Source of the DNA: Rhizobium laguerreae | GTDB lineage: Bacteria > Pseudomonadota > Alphaproteobacteria > Rhizobiales > Rhizobiaceae | Assembly: GCF_002008165.1 (NCBI RefSeq) | Contig: NZ_MRDM01000002.1 | Span: 124,001-188,000 of the forward strand | Direction of reading: 5' to 3' | Length of the DNA stretch: 64,000 nt | Part shown: piece by piece, positions 16,976-26,307 of the stretch | Position numbering within the stretch: the stretch's first letter is position 1 | How the letters are laid out: each line of letters opens with the position of its first letter | The notes under the pieces: generated by a model | What the model saw: the letters and a program-made list of their open reading frames with translations, nothing else | What the model was told of the DNA's origin: nothing | The model's database searches: none | Made by a program: the position numbers and the translations under genes

Positions 16976-17749
16976 ATGTCTACAATCGAAGCTTTAGAAT
17001 CCTCGCATTCCTCAGTGCCTGTCCAAGGCCCGATGTTCAAATTGCCAAAGACCTCACTCGTCATTCCAACCTTGAACGAAGCGGAAAACATTAAGCTGCT
17101 CTTGCCCCGCATACCGACGTGGGTGCATGAAATCATTATCGTCGATGGGCGATCGACAGACGGAACGCCTGACATAGCGCGAAGCATGCGCGACGATGTC
17201 AAGATCGTACTCCAGCCCAAGAAGGGCAAAGGCATCGCATTGCGGACCGGCTTCGAAGCCGCGTCTGGTGATATGATCGTCATGCTCGATGCTGACGGGT
17301 CGATGGATCCTTACGAAATCATCTTGTTCGTCGCGGCTCTTGTTGCAGGTGCGGATTTCGTCAAGGGTTCGCGCTTTATGCAGGGTGGCGGCACCAGCGA
17401 CATGACAGTCATCCGCCGTTTCGGCAATCTCGGCCTGACCCTCCTGGTCCGCATGCTCTATGGCAGCTCTTTTAGCGATCTGTGCTACGGCTACATGGGC
17501 TTTTGGCGACGGCATGTTCCCTTGCTGCGTGCCGATTGCGACGGCTTCGAAATTGAGACGCTGATCAATTTGCGGGCCCTGAAGAACAAGCTCAAAATCA
17601 TGGAAGTCGCGAGCTTTGAATCGGAACGTATCTACGGCGTCAGCAACCTGCGTGCCCTCCCGGATGGCTGGCGCGTGCTGAAGACGATCTTTAGAGAACG
17701 CGTCAGTACGCCGACGGGCGTCCAGGTCCTCGAGCAGAGTATTTCCTGA
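16976..17749 (+). CDS. Family 2 glycosyltransferase (dolichol-phosphate-mannose-synthase-like)
   Basis: A 257-residue cytoplasmic GT-A enzyme: TSLVIPTLNEAENIKLLLPR, VDGRSTDGT and the metal-binding DADGS at 105-109. The acceptor part is short (FSDLCYGYMGFWRRH, DGFEIETLINLRA), and there is no C-terminal membrane domain. This is the DPM1/GtrB-like layout that charges an undecaprenyl-phosphate lipid with one sugar. The start at ATG 16976 is fixed by AAGGAGAG. In this locus it could supply a lipid-linked sugar to the GT-C-like membrane protein at 18923. Confidence 0.85.
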   Translation: MSTIEALESSHSSVPVQGPMFKLPKTSLVIPTLNEAENIKLLLPRIPTWVHEIIIVDGRSTDGTPDIARSMRDDVKIVLQPKKGKGIALRTGFEAASGDMIVMLDADGSMDPYEIILFVAALVAGADFVKGSRFMQGGGTSDMTVIRRFGNLGLTLLVRMLYGSSFSDLCYGYMGFWRRHVPLLRADCDGFEIETLINLRALKNKLKIMEVASFESERIYGVSNLRALPDGWRVLKTIFRERVSTPTGVQVLEQSIS

Positions 17750-17775
17750 GGTCTGGATGTAATTGGCGAGGCCGC

Positions 17776-18936
17776 ATGATGCGCATTTTGATGCTCAGCG
17801 CGAGATACCTGCCTTTTGCCGGAGGGACGGAAACCCATGTAAGCGAGGTCGCAACCCGGCTCGTGCGCAACGGGCATGCGGTAACGGTCTTGACGGGCAA
17901 TCCTGACGGACTTCTTCCTGCAGCGGAAAGCCGAGACGGCGTGCGGATTGTCAGGCTGAAGACGTTTCCCCGTGGGCGGGATTGGTGCTTCGCCCCCAGC
18001 GTCTTTAAGGCCGTCGCCGAAGGTGATTGGGACCTGATGCATGTTCAGGGCTACCACACTTTCCTGGCACCGCTCGGAATGGCTGCCGCATCGCGCAAGG
18101 GGCTTCCTTTCGTGGTCACCTTTCACAGCGGTGGCCATTCGTCGCGACTTCGGTCTTCGATCCGGCGCTTCCAACACAGAATGCTTGCGCCTCTGGCCAC
18201 CAGAGCAGCGCAACTCATTGGCGTGTCGCGGTTCGAAGCGGATCTGTTCAGCCACAATATGGCAATCGCGAGAGACCGGTTCATCGTTGTCCCCAATGGC
18301 GCGCGCCTGCCGGAAAAGTCCGGGCGGCGACCCCCTTCACCTCACGACAGGCCGCTGATTGTCTCGCTCGGCAGGCTGGAGCGTTATAAAGGTCATCATC
18401 GGGCGCTTGCTGCATTTCATGTGCTGGCAACGAAATTCCCGGATCTGCGCCTTCGGATCCTAGGAGAGGGGCCCTATGAGGCGAAGCTGCGTCAGCAGGT
18501 GGCCGAACTCGGGCTCGGCAACCGTGTCGAGATCGGGGCAATTCCGCCGACCGATCGGTCCGCAATGGCCGATCTTTTGTCTTCGGCCGCTCTTGTCGTG
18601 CTCCTCAGCGATTATGAAGCTCATCCCGTGGCGGTTATGGAGGCGCTTTCGGTCAAGGCTCCCGTACTGACCACCGACACATCCGGCTTTCGGGAGCTGG
18701 CTGAGGAGGGGCTCGTGCGATCCATTCCGCTCAACGCTTCGCCAGACTTCACCGCGCGTGAAATGCTCGCCGCCATGGACGCGGGGCCGATCTCAATCGA
18801 GACGAGGTTGCCGGACTGGGACGATTGCACGGACCGGCTGCTGATGGTGTACAGACGCGTCCTTTCGCATCCGCAGCCTGAACTGCGAACCGGTCCGGCA
18901 CTGCTTGGAGATTTGAAGCACGATGACCGTTGTTAA
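17776..18936 (+). CDS. Family 4 glycosyltransferase
   Basis: A 386-residue GT-B enzyme. The N-terminal half starts MMRILMLSARYLPFAGGTETHVSEV, the glycine-rich loop of GT4. The C-terminal half has LIVSLGRLERYKGHHRALAA, then RILGEGPYEAKLRQQ and the SDYEAHPVAVMEALSVKAPVLTT nucleotide-sugar motif (E-x7-E). It transfers a sugar, often mannose or glucose with retention, to a lipid-linked acceptor. It lies 26 bases after the GT2 gene and overlaps the next gene by 14 bases, so they are co-transcribed. Confidence 0.88.
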   Translation: MMRILMLSARYLPFAGGTETHVSEVATRLVRNGHAVTVLTGNPDGLLPAAESRDGVRIVRLKTFPRGRDWCFAPSVFKAVAEGDWDLMHVQGYHTFLAPLGMAAASRKGLPFVVTFHSGGHSSRLRSSIRRFQHRMLAPLATRAAQLIGVSRFEADLFSHNMAIARDRFIVVPNGARLPEKSGRRPPSPHDRPLIVSLGRLERYKGHHRALAAFHVLATKFPDLRLRILGEGPYEAKLRQQVAELGLGNRVEIGAIPPTDRSAMADLLSSAALVVLLSDYEAHPVAVMEALSVKAPVLTTDTSGFRELAEEGLVRSIPLNASPDFTAREMLAAMDAGPISIETRLPDWDDCTDRLLMVYRRVLSHPQPELRTGPALLGDLKHDDRC

Positions 18937-21022
18937 GGGGCGGACTTCTCCAGATCAGCAGAAGTCCTACCAGGACGGAGCTTATCGGCATGGCTATACG
19001 GGAAGGGTTTCCCTTCCACGCGTCGATCTGTGGATCGCCGCATTTCTGGGCCTGCGCAGGCAGGACAGCGCGGTCGGGGGTAGTGCCGATCCTTCGTCGC
19101 TGGGGATGTCGCCGGTCTTCGCATTCCTATGCAGCTGCGCCCTTGTTGTGGCCGCTCTTGCTGCAAATGCCAGTCGGCTGGGAGAGGGTTGGGCGGTTCC
19201 GGCGTTCTATTGCGCCATCGCCGCGATCTTTCTCCCCGCGGCGGCGCGGATCATCCATCCGGGGGCCAGCCGCCTGGAGCGGTTGGCGCTTATAGTGATC
19301 GTAACCTCAGCCCTCTTCGTGGTACGCCTCATCCGCGCGCCCGTCGCCTTCATAGACCATGACGAATTCCTGCACTGGGCGACGGTGAACGACATTCTGG
19401 AGGCGGGGCGATTGTTCCTGCCCAATCCCCTGTTGCCGGTCAGCCCCCTCTATCCTGGGCTGGAGCTCATAACGTCCGCCTTGGTCAACCTGTCCGGACT
19501 GTCCGTCTTCGCTGCAGGCCTCATCGTGTTGGCGGCGGCACGGATGATGCTGATGCTCGCGCTCTTCCTGCTCTTTGAGAAGATCACGGGCTCGCCACGG
19601 ATCGCCTCCATTGCCTGCCTGATCTACATGGGCTCGTCCGCGTTTTTGCTGTTTGACGTCCACTACTCCTATGAAAGCCTGGCGATCCCCATGCTTGCGG
19701 CGGTACTGTTGGCTTCGGAAAGCCGACGCATGGAGCGGGGCGGCACGGCAGGCTGGCCGAAGATCGTCGCCACCATCGTCCTCATCGTGGCACTCGCAGT
19801 TACGCATCATCTCACCTCCTATTTTTGCATGGCCCTTTTGTGCGGCACGGCGGTGATGGAATGCCTGAGGCAGGGCGCGTCCTCTATGCAGAGGCAGCGG
19901 GCGATCCTGCTGGCCTCGATCGCCGTGATTGCTCCTGTCGCCTGGTCGAAGATCGTCGGGAATCCCACCGGCAGCTACATCCTTCCCGTACTGGCAGGCG
20001 GCATACACGAGGTAGTGCAACTCGTATCGAACTCGACCGCGACACGTAAGCTTTTCGTGTCGGACACGGGAGCCTTGGCGCCTGCTTGGCAACGTTATCT
20101 GACGATGGCGGGCGTCGCGCTAATCTGCCTGGGACTTCTCACCGGCTTTCTCCGCTCGCTCGTTTTCAATGGGCAGCTCCGGAATGCCAGCATGCTCTGG
20201 CCGCCAACCAGATGGCGCCTATGGCGGTCAAGCCTTCTCGTCGTCTTCGTTTTGGTGACGCTCGCCTATCCTGTCAGCATCATCTTCCGCCTGACGCGCA
20301 GTGGGTGGGAGATCGGCAACCGCATCGGCTCGTTATCCTTCCTCGGCGTCGCAATTGTCGTCGCGGTGGCTGTCGCGGCGTTCTGGCACGGCACGTCGCG
20401 TGGCTGGCTGCGCGCAACGGCGCTTGCCGCCGCCGCAACAACGGTGCTGATTGGTGGCGTCATCAGCTCCGAGGGGCCACGTATCCTGGTTCCGGCCGGC
20501 TATGAGGTGTCGGCCGACTCCTCGTCGATAGAACCTATGGGGATCAGCGCCGCAAAGTGGACCAGGGAATGGCTGGGCGGCGACCAGCATTTCGCAACCG
20601 ATCGGATCAATCGCCTGCTCCTGTCCACTTACGGCCGGCAAAAGGTCTCGACCACGCTTGAGAGCGGGCAGGATACAGGCATGGCCATCACCGCTGCCGA
20701 TCTCGGCTCGATGGAACGCAGGCTGCTGATCGACTCGAGCGTCGGGTTCGTCATGGTCGATCTACGCACGACCACTGGCCTGCCCGGCGTCGGCGTCTAT
20801 TTCGACGGCGGCACGCAGGACCGAAACCACACGGTCCCCCTCCAGTCGTCGTCGCTGCTCAAGTTCAATTCCGAGCCCGATGTCGACCGCACCTTCGACA
20901 ACGGTTTCATGGTCATTTTCGATGTCGGGCGGCTCGGGAAAACACGGCAGCCCGCGGCCCCTCCTAGGCGGACCGGAGAGCCGGTGCAATCCGTAGGACG
21001 ACCAGACGGAGATTTACAATGA
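18923..21022 (+). CDS. Large multi-span membrane protein, GT-C-like (possible polymerase or transferase)
   Basis: A 699-residue protein with about eleven to thirteen membrane helices between residues 60 and 520, then a periplasmic domain of about 170 residues and a Pro/Arg-rich tail. An acidic pair in the first loop (FIDHDEFLHWATVNDILEAG) is placed as in GT-C glycosyltransferases, where an Asp/Glu is catalytic and the donor is a lipid-linked sugar. It may alternatively be the repeat-unit polymerase, since no typical Wzy is present in the locus. It overlaps the GT4 gene by 14 bases and the next gene through an ATGA. Family not securely recognised. Confidence 0.65.
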   Translation: MTVVKGRTSPDQQKSYQDGAYRHGYTGRVSLPRVDLWIAAFLGLRRQDSAVGGSADPSSLGMSPVFAFLCSCALVVAALAANASRLGEGWAVPAFYCAIAAIFLPAAARIIHPGASRLERLALIVIVTSALFVVRLIRAPVAFIDHDEFLHWATVNDILEAGRLFLPNPLLPVSPLYPGLELITSALVNLSGLSVFAAGLIVLAAARMMLMLALFLLFEKITGSPRIASIACLIYMGSSAFLLFDVHYSYESLAIPMLAAVLLASESRRMERGGTAGWPKIVATIVLIVALAVTHHLTSYFCMALLCGTAVMECLRQGASSMQRQRAILLASIAVIAPVAWSKIVGNPTGSYILPVLAGGIHEVVQLVSNSTATRKLFVSDTGALAPAWQRYLTMAGVALICLGLLTGFLRSLVFNGQLRNASMLWPPTRWRLWRSSLLVVFVLVTLAYPVSIIFRLTRSGWEIGNRIGSLSFLGVAIVVAVAVAAFWHGTSRGWLRATALAAAATTVLIGGVISSEGPRILVPAGYEVSADSSSIEPMGISAAKWTREWLGGDQHFATDRINRLLLSTYGRQKVSTTLESGQDTGMAITAADLGSMERRLLIDSSVGFVMVDLRTTTGLPGVGVYFDGGTQDRNHTVPLQSSSLLKFNSEPDVDRTFDNGFMVIFDVGRLGKTRQPAAPPRRTGEPVQSVGRPDGDLQ

Positions 21023-21906
21023 TCGATAGCCGTATCGACGCTTTCATGTGCGTCCATTCGCGGGACATCGAATACTTGCTCGAAGCGTCCCTTCGCGCCT
21101 ACCAGCAGCATTTCCCCGACAAGGGAAACCTGACCATGGTCACCGACAACCCGGCCGCTTTAAGAGCCTTCCTCGACGCCAAGGGTCTCGTGCCTGGCGC
21201 AGCCGTCACCGGCGACAACGACTGGCTTTCGGCCAGAGAACTGGAACTTCCCGGCTGGTTTCGGCAGCAGATCGTCAAGCTGCGCGCCTTCGAATTCTGC
21301 CGGACCGAGCATTTCTGTAATCTCGGTGCGGATACACTGCTGTTGCGGCCCATCGCGACGACCGATCTGATCGACCGGGGCGAACCGGTTCTCTATTATT
21401 CCAGCCACAGGCTTCCCGATCTGCATTACCGTTTCGAGAAGCAACGGTTGCGCAATGTTGCAAAGATCCTCGGCGTCGAGCCGGCCCGGTCTTTTCGCTA
21501 TATCGATTTCATCAACGATTTCTTCTGCTTCAAGCGCGAATGGCTCATCGCGCTGAATGACTACATCGCGTCGAAATACGGCTCAAAAGCCTACATCGAG
21601 CTGCTCAAGGGTCTGAGCGCGTCAAAGGACCAGACACGGTTCGGAGAATGGACGCTCTATTCCGTCTTTCTGCTCGATGTGATGCACCAGTCGCCGACGA
21701 TGCGCGATGCGCGCGGGGCCTATTTGACGCAGATCCATAGCCGTCTCGGCCTCACTCTGAGCCGGCTGGACAGCAAGATCGTTCATCTCGTCCAGAAATC
21801 CTTCGACCCGAACGTGATCCGCCAGAAGCTCATGAAGGTGAACCCGGGCGCCGCTCAGATCATCGGCGCGACGGCATGGGCGGATGCAGGAGCTCGTCCC
21901 CGATGA
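21019..21906 (+). CDS. Glycosyltransferase-like protein (DUF6492-type)
   Basis: A 295-residue soluble protein. The segment ELPGWFRQQIVKLRAFEFCR followed by FCNLGADTLLLRPI matches the family pattern W-x-R-Q-Q-x-x-K-L…D-A/G-D-T, with GADT in place of a DxD. This is GT-A-like, and its natural acceptor is unknown. Start and stop are both embedded in ATGA overlaps with the flanking genes, so it belongs to the same transcript. The metal-binding first Asp seems replaced by Gly (LGADT), so activity should be regarded as uncertain. Confidence 0.6.
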   Translation: MIDSRIDAFMCVHSRDIEYLLEASLRAYQQHFPDKGNLTMVTDNPAALRAFLDAKGLVPGAAVTGDNDWLSARELELPGWFRQQIVKLRAFEFCRTEHFCNLGADTLLLRPIATTDLIDRGEPVLYYSSHRLPDLHYRFEKQRLRNVAKILGVEPARSFRYIDFINDFFCFKREWLIALNDYIASKYGSKAYIELLKGLSASKDQTRFGEWTLYSVFLLDVMHQSPTMRDARGAYLTQIHSRLGLTLSRLDSKIVHLVQKSFDPNVIRQKLMKVNPGAAQIIGATAWADAGARPR

Positions 21907-22730
21907 TGGCCCGCCGTGTCTTTCCGGGAATCATTCCGCTGTGGGTTCTTGCAGCTGCCTTGGCCGTAACGTGGCTGCCCGAAACCTTTTCGACCTGGGA
22001 GAAGGCGGTCCGCCTGGCGCTCTGCGCGCCGCTGATACTGTATCTCCCGGGCCGCATGCTGGTGGACACCCTGCGCATCGAGGGCGATATGGTCACGAGG
22101 GGGACGCTCGCGGTGTTCCTGAGCTTCGCGACCTGCATTTTTTTGGGGCTTCTGCTGCATGTCATCGGGCATCTCGATGCGCGAGGCTGGGTCTACGCGC
22201 TGGGCCTGACGACTATCGCCGTTCGGTGGCTGAATGTCGTTTTGCGGCTCGCAAGGCCGGATCCAGCCATTCCGTGGGCTTGGCCCGGCCGTCGTTTTTG
22301 GGCCTTCGCTGCTTCCATGATCTTGGCGACGAGTTCCGTCCTCGTGGCGCGCCCAGTCGCGCTTGAACACAAGCCGTTTCAGTTCACTGAGCTTTGGATG
22401 GTGCCCAAATGGACCTGGACGAACAATGTGGTAACGGTCGGCGTGCGCAACTCGGAAGACGCCAGGACGCTTTACAGTCTTGACCTTGTTCTGGGCGGCA
22501 CATTGATTGGAAAGATGCCGGCCTTCGAACTGGCGCCTTCCTCCAGTCAAACCTTCGAATTCTCCGTACCGACAAAAACACGCCCACCCGTACGGCTGGA
22601 AGCCTGGCTCTACAAGGACGGCGACAGGGGAACGATCTACCGCAAGGTCTGGATGACCATCGACACGCTCCAGTCGCCGGTACCGACCGGAATTACCCTT
22701 CAATTAACCCCGGAGCCGAAAAATGGATAA
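21903..22730 (+). CDS. Membrane protein with C-terminal beta domain (DUF1616-like)
   Basis: 275 residues. Five hydrophobic segments lie between about 8 and 155 (IPLWVLAAALAVTWLP, LALCAPLILYLPGRMLVDTL, TLAVFLSFATCIFLGLLLHV). They are followed by a soluble part of about 110 residues rich in beta strands (WTNNVVTVGVRNSEDARTLY, SSSQTFEFSVPTKTRPPVRL). This is the plan of DUF1616 proteins from archaeal and bacterial polysaccharide loci, which have no known reaction. ATG 21903 is chosen for its AGGAG site and ATGA overlap. The downstream gene overlaps by 8 bases. Confidence 0.65.
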   Translation: MMARRVFPGIIPLWVLAAALAVTWLPETFSTWEKAVRLALCAPLILYLPGRMLVDTLRIEGDMVTRGTLAVFLSFATCIFLGLLLHVIGHLDARGWVYALGLTTIAVRWLNVVLRLARPDPAIPWAWPGRRFWAFAASMILATSSVLVARPVALEHKPFQFTELWMVPKWTWTNNVVTVGVRNSEDARTLYSLDLVLGGTLIGKMPAFELAPSSSQTFEFSVPTKTRPPVRLEAWLYKDGDRGTIYRKVWMTIDTLQSPVPTGITLQLTPEPKNG

Positions 22731-23724
22731 TTTCCAGCACCTCGCGTCCGGCAAGCTCACGACGGCAATCGTCATCTGCTGCTATTCCGACAAGCGCTGG
22801 GACATTCTCAACAAAGCAATCGAGGCGGCAGCGCGCCAGGTCCCGGCCGCGGGCGAGATCGTCGTCATCGTCGATCACAATCCGGCACTCGCACTGCGTC
22901 TGCGCGCCAAGCGCTTCGAAAGCCCGGTCAGGATCGTCGAGAACATTCATCCGCCCGGCCTCTCAGGTGCCCGCAACACCGGGATTTCTGTCAGCCGCGG
23001 CGAGGTCATCCTGTTTCTCGACGACGACGCTGTGTCGGATCAGGATTTGCTGGCGACCTTGGTGCGGCAACTCGATGATCCCTCGGTTCTGGGCGCCGTG
23101 TCCGCCATCCGCCCCTTGTGGGAAACAGACCGTCCGTCCTGGTTTCCCGACGAATTCCTGTGGACCCTCGGCTGCACCTATCGCGGCCTTCATCCAGGGC
23201 CGGTGCGCAACCTCATCGGCGCGTCCATGTGCATCCGCCGCGACGTCTTCGATCATACGGGCGGCTTCGATTCCGGCTTGGGCCGAACGGCCAAGGCTTT
23301 GCCGCTCGGATGCGAGGAAACCGAACTCTGCATCCGTGCAACCAAGGCCTTGCCATATGGCCGTTTCGTCTTCGAGCCGTCGAGCGGCAGCGATCACGCC
23401 ATACCCGCCGATCGCGCGACGTGGAAATATTTCCTTCATCGATGCTGGGCCGAAGGGCTTTCAAAGGCCAGCCTATCGTTGATGGCAGGCTCCGGTGAGG
23501 CGCTGGCGTCGGAAAAGACCTATATGACGAGGACATTGCCCCAAGGGGTTATGCGGGGATTCGCTGATGTGCTGCTTGGCCAGCCGAGCGGCCTTCTTCG
23601 CGCCGTCGCGCTGGGCGCCGGCCTGGCGGCCACTGCGGCCGGCTTTGCTCTCGGCCGGACCCGCGCTGCCCTTAGGCGACCTTTCACCTCCGTTCCTGCT
23701 CGCGCTCTCGAACCCGTGGAATAG
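22723..23724 (+). CDS. Family 2 glycosyltransferase
   Basis: A 333-residue GT-A enzyme: TTAIVICCYSDKRWDILNKA, GLSGARNTGI and the metal-binding DDD at 100-102 (LFLDDDAVSDQDL). The acceptor-side motif IGASMCIRRDVFDHTGGFDS and a C-E-E-T-E-L element place it with rhamnosyl/glucosyl GT2 enzymes of surface polysaccharides. The end (AVALGAGLAATAAGFALGR) may associate with the membrane. It sits 2 bases before the flippase gene. Confidence 0.88.
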   Translation: MDNFQHLASGKLTTAIVICCYSDKRWDILNKAIEAAARQVPAAGEIVVIVDHNPALALRLRAKRFESPVRIVENIHPPGLSGARNTGISVSRGEVILFLDDDAVSDQDLLATLVRQLDDPSVLGAVSAIRPLWETDRPSWFPDEFLWTLGCTYRGLHPGPVRNLIGASMCIRRDVFDHTGGFDSGLGRTAKALPLGCEETELCIRATKALPYGRFVFEPSSGSDHAIPADRATWKYFLHRCWAEGLSKASLSLMAGSGEALASEKTYMTRTLPQGVMRGFADVLLGQPSGLLRAVALGAGLAATAAGFALGRTRAALRRPFTSVPARALEPVE

Positions 23725-23726
23725 GC

Positions 23727-25106
23727 ATGATGACCGTCAGCGCCGCCATGACCAAGGCCCGCAACCTCCTGATCGATCAGGCGGTTTTGCTCCTCAATGC
23801 AGGCTTGCTGGGGCTTGGAACGTTGATGACGGCCGTTCTCGGCTTCGTCTACTGGTGGTTCGCGGCGCGTTCCTTCTCGACCGAGGCTGTTGGCCTCGCC
23901 GCCGCCGCCATATCGTTGATGAATCTCCTCGCGAATCTCGGTGAAGTCGGTCTCGGACCCTTCCTGATGGGCGAGATAGGCCGTCAGAAGAGAGCAGGTC
24001 CCTTTTTGACGGGCGCCCTCCTGGCCGCGTTCAGCGCCTCCATCATGGTGGGGCTGATCTATCTTGCTGTCGCCGCCTTCACATCGACGCAGCTTGGCTC
24101 CATCGTCGGCTCCTCCGCGACCGATCTCTTCTTCGTCGGTGCTTGCGCTCTGACGGCCGTGACCCTCGTGCTCGACCAGGCCCTGGTCGGCCTGTTGCAG
24201 AGCGGCCTTCAACTGGCCCGAAATGTCGTCTTCGCCGCCAGCAAGCTTCTTCTGCTGGTCGCTCTCGGTCTGACACTCGGCCGGGCGAGCAGCGAACTGG
24301 CGATCTTCACCACCTGGTTTACCGGGCAGCTCGCCTCGCTGGTCGTCGTGGCCGGGCTTCTTGTTTATGCCGGCAGGCGCGTTTTTCACCGGCCGGAGAT
24401 CCACGCCTTCCGCCCGGCGCTCGGACAGGTTTTCGGCCATCATACACTCAGCATCGCTGTTCAGGCGCCGGCGCTGCTGCTGCCCTTCGTCGTCACGGTG
24501 ATGCTGTCGGCCGAGATCAACGCCGCATTCTATGCCGCCTGGACGGTGCTGAACGTCGCGCTTCTCGTCCCTGCGTCACTCGCCTCGGTGTTGTTTGCCA
24601 TCGCTTTTCGGGAGCCGGAGCTGTTTCCCGCGCGCCTGCGCCTGTCGCTCGGCCTGTCGATGCTGGTTTGCGCGGCGGCTGCCTTGGCGTTCCTCTTCCT
24701 GTCGCGCTTCATGCTCTGGATATTCAATCCGGCCTATGCTGTGATTGCAGGAAATAGTCTCCAGTTTCTGGGCTTTGCCGCTTTCGGAATGGCGTTGAAG
24801 TATCATTATCTCGCGGTTCAACGTGTCCGGCGGCGCCTGGGTTTTGCTACGCTCGTTCTGACCGGCGGTGCGGTGCTGGAGATCGCGGCCGCCGTCGGTG
24901 GCGCGCAATTCGGGATTGCAGGCACTGCCAACTTCTGGGTCATTGCTGTTTTTCTGGAATGCCTCCTTCTGTGCCCGGCATTGTATTGGGCCGCACGGCG
25001 CACTGGGACGCCGTCCGCCACCGCGCCATCAGCGGCAGACGGCGTCTCGACATACGGCAATGTCCTCGACAAGGCAGACCAAATCGGAATTGCGTCACGG
25101 GCTTGA
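23727..25106 (+). CDS. Polysaccharide flippase of the MATE/Wzx superfamily
   Basis: 459 residues with about twelve to fourteen membrane helices throughout (LLLNAGLLGLGTLMTAVLGF at the start, then SFSTEAVGLAAAAISLMNLL). The family would translocate undecaprenyl-linked repeat units to the periplasm. Together with the export protein at 15518 it supports a Wzx-dependent route. The C-terminal tail (GTPSATAPSAADGV) is soluble and short. It follows the GT2 gene with a 2-base gap. Confidence 0.85.
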   Translation: MMTVSAAMTKARNLLIDQAVLLLNAGLLGLGTLMTAVLGFVYWWFAARSFSTEAVGLAAAAISLMNLLANLGEVGLGPFLMGEIGRQKRAGPFLTGALLAAFSASIMVGLIYLAVAAFTSTQLGSIVGSSATDLFFVGACALTAVTLVLDQALVGLLQSGLQLARNVVFAASKLLLLVALGLTLGRASSELAIFTTWFTGQLASLVVVAGLLVYAGRRVFHRPEIHAFRPALGQVFGHHTLSIAVQAPALLLPFVVTVMLSAEINAAFYAAWTVLNVALLVPASLASVLFAIAFREPELFPARLRLSLGLSMLVCAAAALAFLFLSRFMLWIFNPAYAVIAGNSLQFLGFAAFGMALKYHYLAVQRVRRRLGFATLVLTGGAVLEIAAAVGGAQFGIAGTANFWVIAVFLECLLLCPALYWAARRTGTPSATAPSAADGVSTYGNVLDKADQIGIASRA

Positions 25107-25122
25107 AAGGGAGTTTCTTCGC

Positions 25123-26307
25123 ATGAGGCCTATTCACCGTTTCCGGAATTTCGCTGTCGGCGCTGCGGCGGTGGCGCTTTTTTTGTCTGCTCAAGTCGGA
25201 TCTGCGGACGCGCAGTCATCTGCGCATCCATCTTTCGTCACGACGAAAGAGGGGGGCTTCCTGCTGGACGGAAAGCCATTTCGCGTGGCCGGCGTCAACA
25301 ACCATTATCTGACATTTGGCTCGCCAGGCGAAGTCACCCGCGTGTTGGACGATGCCACGGCAATGAGTGCCAATGTGGTGCGCACCTTCCTGCAACCGGT
25401 TATAGGGTCGCTGGACGGCCAGGTGCCAACGATCTGGAATTCAAAGAGCACGGCCGATTCCAGCAATCTGGGCACCAAGGGCATCTATATGATGAGTTGG
25501 GATCCGATAACCAACAAGATGGTTCCCAACGACGGACCCGACGGCCTGCAAAAGGTCGACTACCTCATCGCGGAAGCGGCGAAACGCAAGCTTAAGCTGA
25601 TCCTCGCATTCGTCGATTTCTGGGCCTATACGGGCGGTGCCCAGCAGATGAACGCCTGGTACGGGAGTTCGGACAAATACACTTTTTTTGCCGCTGATCC
25701 GCGAACTCGCCGCGATTACAAGGCATGGGTTCGGCATGTTCTGTCGCGCGTCAACACGATTACTGGCGTCCGCTATTCCGATGACCCCACCATATTTGCC
25801 TGGGATCTGGCCAATGAACCTGACATCCATCCCAAACCGCTCCTTCATGACTGGGTGTCGGAAATGTCAGCCTATGTCAAATCCCTGGCACCGAAACAGC
25901 TCGTCACGACGGGCCATGGGAACATGGAACAGAAGCTGGCGGATATGAACATTCCCAGCGTCGATTTCGGCACGTGGCATGGCTACCCATCCTACGTCAA
26001 AATGAGCCATTCCGATTTCGACGCCCGCATTCGCGAATACTGCGCGATCGCACGAAATATCGGAAAACCGGTGATCCTGGAGGAATTTGGAATTCCCCGA
26101 TCCGATGCCGATCAGGCAAATGCCTATGAAACTTGGCTGAACACGATCGCCACCTCGGATTGCGGAGGCTGGGTGGTCTGGCGGCTTACCAGCACGCAGG
26201 ATTCGGGCCTCTATCCTGAGGACGACTACGACAAATTCGACATCCATAACGATGGAAGCCCTGCTTGGCAGGCTCTGCGCGCCGCCGCCCTCAAGCTCAA
26301 CGATTGA
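25123..26307 (+). CDS. Secreted GH5 glycoside hydrolase, endo-mannanase-like (GH5_7)
   Basis: A 394-residue enzyme with a signal peptide (FAVGAAAVALFLSAQVGSADA). Acid/base E232 (FAWDLANEPDI) and nucleophile E321 (VILEEFGIP) are intact, and the stretch VDFGTWHGYPSY fits the GH5_7 beta-mannanase pattern. GGWVVWRL is the usual end of the active-site barrel. Its place at the end of a polysaccharide locus suggests that it trims or releases a mannose-containing polymer made by the preceding genes. The start ATG 25123 has AAAGGGAG upstream; the frame is open further upstream, overlapping the flippase gene. Confidence 0.85.
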   Translation: MRPIHRFRNFAVGAAAVALFLSAQVGSADAQSSAHPSFVTTKEGGFLLDGKPFRVAGVNNHYLTFGSPGEVTRVLDDATAMSANVVRTFLQPVIGSLDGQVPTIWNSKSTADSSNLGTKGIYMMSWDPITNKMVPNDGPDGLQKVDYLIAEAAKRKLKLILAFVDFWAYTGGAQQMNAWYGSSDKYTFFAADPRTRRDYKAWVRHVLSRVNTITGVRYSDDPTIFAWDLANEPDIHPKPLLHDWVSEMSAYVKSLAPKQLVTTGHGNMEQKLADMNIPSVDFGTWHGYPSYVKMSHSDFDARIREYCAIARNIGKPVILEEFGIPRSDADQANAYETWLNTIATSDCGGWVVWRLTSTQDSGLYPEDDYDKFDIHNDGSPAWQALRAAALKLND

